Positions 4,737 through 5,265 of a stretch of 5,265 bases of DNA are shown here, in pieces (position 1 is the stretch's first letter; each line of letters opens with the position of its first letter). The notes beneath the pieces are model-generated. The model did not search any database. It was not told where the DNA came from and saw nothing but the letters and a program-made list of their open reading frames with translations. Origin of the DNA: Candidatus Bipolaricaulota bacterium (GTDB lineage Bacteria > Bipolaricaulota > Bipolaricaulia > UBA7950 > UBA9294); NCBI GenBank assembly GCA_030612175.1, contig JAUWOJ010000073.1, positions 1-5,265 of the forward strand, given 5' to 3'. The translations under genes and the position numbers were made by a program.

Positions 4737-5265
4737 CTATTTGATCACCAATTCATTGAAGAATCGCGCGAACACGTCAAGCGCCTCATATAGGGACGAT
4801 AGCTCCAGAAATTCATCAGGCTGGTGCGCTTGGGCAATATCACCTGGGCCATAGACTACCATAGGAATCGCAAGCTTCGGAATTATGGCCACACCATCAG
4901 TTGAATAAGGAGCTATCTCCATTTCCCCTTGAGAATGATTGCCGGCAGCAGCTCTTAGAAAACTCTGCATATAGGGGTTGTTTGTGTCGCTTATGATTGG
5001 CGCCTTATAAGCAATAGTTCTACTCGTGAACCCCGCGCCGGTGTTAGTTATAGCTTCTTGTCCCAGTTTTTCCACAAGATCAACTACCATACGTTTTTCC
5101 TCATCAGAGACAACACGAGAATCAATGCGTACCTTGGTGGTATCAGGAACAATATTGACTTGCCAACCACCATTGAATTGACCAATATTTACTGTGCTGT
5201 GTCCGCGGCCTTTATGTTCCTGAAAAGTGTTGGCTGCTTCTGCAAGGTCAAGACAGAACCGTGCT
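4737..5265 (-). CDS. M20 family metallopeptidase, ArgE/acetylornithine deacetylase-like, C-terminal part
   Basis: The frame is open from the window edge to a TAG stop and gives about 175 residues. The N-terminal half, which holds most metal ligands, lies outside the window. The visible part starts in the lid/dimerisation domain, with the family pattern STVNIGQFNGGWQVNIVPD followed by TTKVRIDSRVV. It ends in the catalytic domain with YSTDG and then GPGDIAQAHQPDEF, the C-terminal metal-binding histidine motif of M20 deacylases. GPG-x-I-x-QAH-x-PDE resembles acetylornithine deacetylase more than the YgeY hydrolases that accompany YgeW-type transcarbamylases, as I recall those sequences. Family members are cytosolic di-zinc or di-cobalt enzymes that hydrolyse N-acyl amino acids or small peptides. 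Deacylating a substrate or product of the downstream transcarbamylases is an inference. A Met at 5088-5090 is internal to the conserved domain and is not the start. Sampled composition is AT-rich compared with the next two genes (25 G+C of 60 at 5101-5160). Confidence 0.9.
   Translation of the reverse strand, partial: ARFCLDLAEAANTFQEHKGRGHSTVNIGQFNGGWQVNIVPDTTKVRIDSRVVSDEEKRMVVDLVEKLGQEAITNTGAGFTSRTIAYKAPIISDTNNPYMQSFLRAAAGNHSQGEMEIAPYSTDGVAIIPKLAIPMVVYGPGDIAQAHQPDEFLELSSLYEALDVFARFFNELVIK

Noticed and set aside
4719..4747. TTGACA on the plus strand with 17-bp spacing to TGATCA
   Set aside because: TGATCA is a poor -10 and the element would drive transcription antisense into the M20 gene.

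Overview
The window is a dense bacterial metabolic locus in which every convincing gene lies on the minus strand. Read in the direction of transcription (high to low coordinates), the order is: the C-terminal part of an M20 metallopeptidase/deacylase of the ArgE type (4737-5265, cut by the window edge); two adjacent but divergent knotted transcarbamylase paralogs (3600-4637 and 2559-3581); an arginine-deiminase/DDAH-family guanidino hydrolase (1441-2304); and a diaminopimelate-epimerase-fold racemase/isomerase (323-1279). No tRNA, rRNA, CRISPR array, transposase or integrase is visible. Shine-Dalgarno motifs and compact spacing indicate a bacterium. I cannot place it further. Knotted transcarbamylases of unknown substrate are scattered through several bacterial phyla, so they do not decide the lineage.

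The two transcarbamylase genes are separated by only 18 nt, and a strong AAAGGAGG site serves the second. They are almost certainly co-transcribed. The M20 gene ends 99 nt upstream of the pair, with a 9-nt tandem repeat in between. The guanidino hydrolase and the epimerase-like gene follow after gaps of 254 and 161 nt. All five enzymes act on amino-acid-like substrates, and four fit one chemical theme: guanidino group to ureido group (deiminase), ureido group to amine plus carbamoyl phosphate or the reverse (transcarbamylases), removal of an N-acyl group (M20), and change of stereochemistry (epimerase fold). The transcarbamylases lack the residues that define N-acetylornithine carbamoyltransferase, so the true substrate is open. 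I infer a pathway for an unidentified ureido/guanidino amino acid, not ordinary arginine biosynthesis.

The most unusual structure is a 64-bp direct repeat. The last 20 codons and stop of the second transcarbamylase (2559-2622) recur at 96-159 in the same orientation with two differences, both synonymous. The copies bracket the guanidino hydrolase and epimerase genes, as if a roughly 2.4-kb two-gene segment had been inserted at the 3' end of the transcarbamylase gene. A third, shorter, inverted and internally deleted echo of the same sequence appears at 1369-1390, between the two bracketed genes. Sampled base composition is mosaic: the transcarbamylases are GC-rich (36-37 of 60 in two hand-counted lines), while the M20 and epimerase genes are AT-richer (25 of 60 in one line each).

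The left end, 1-322, has no intact gene. It holds the transcarbamylase 3'-end copy, a small hairpin at 230-254 and otherwise nothing I recognise.
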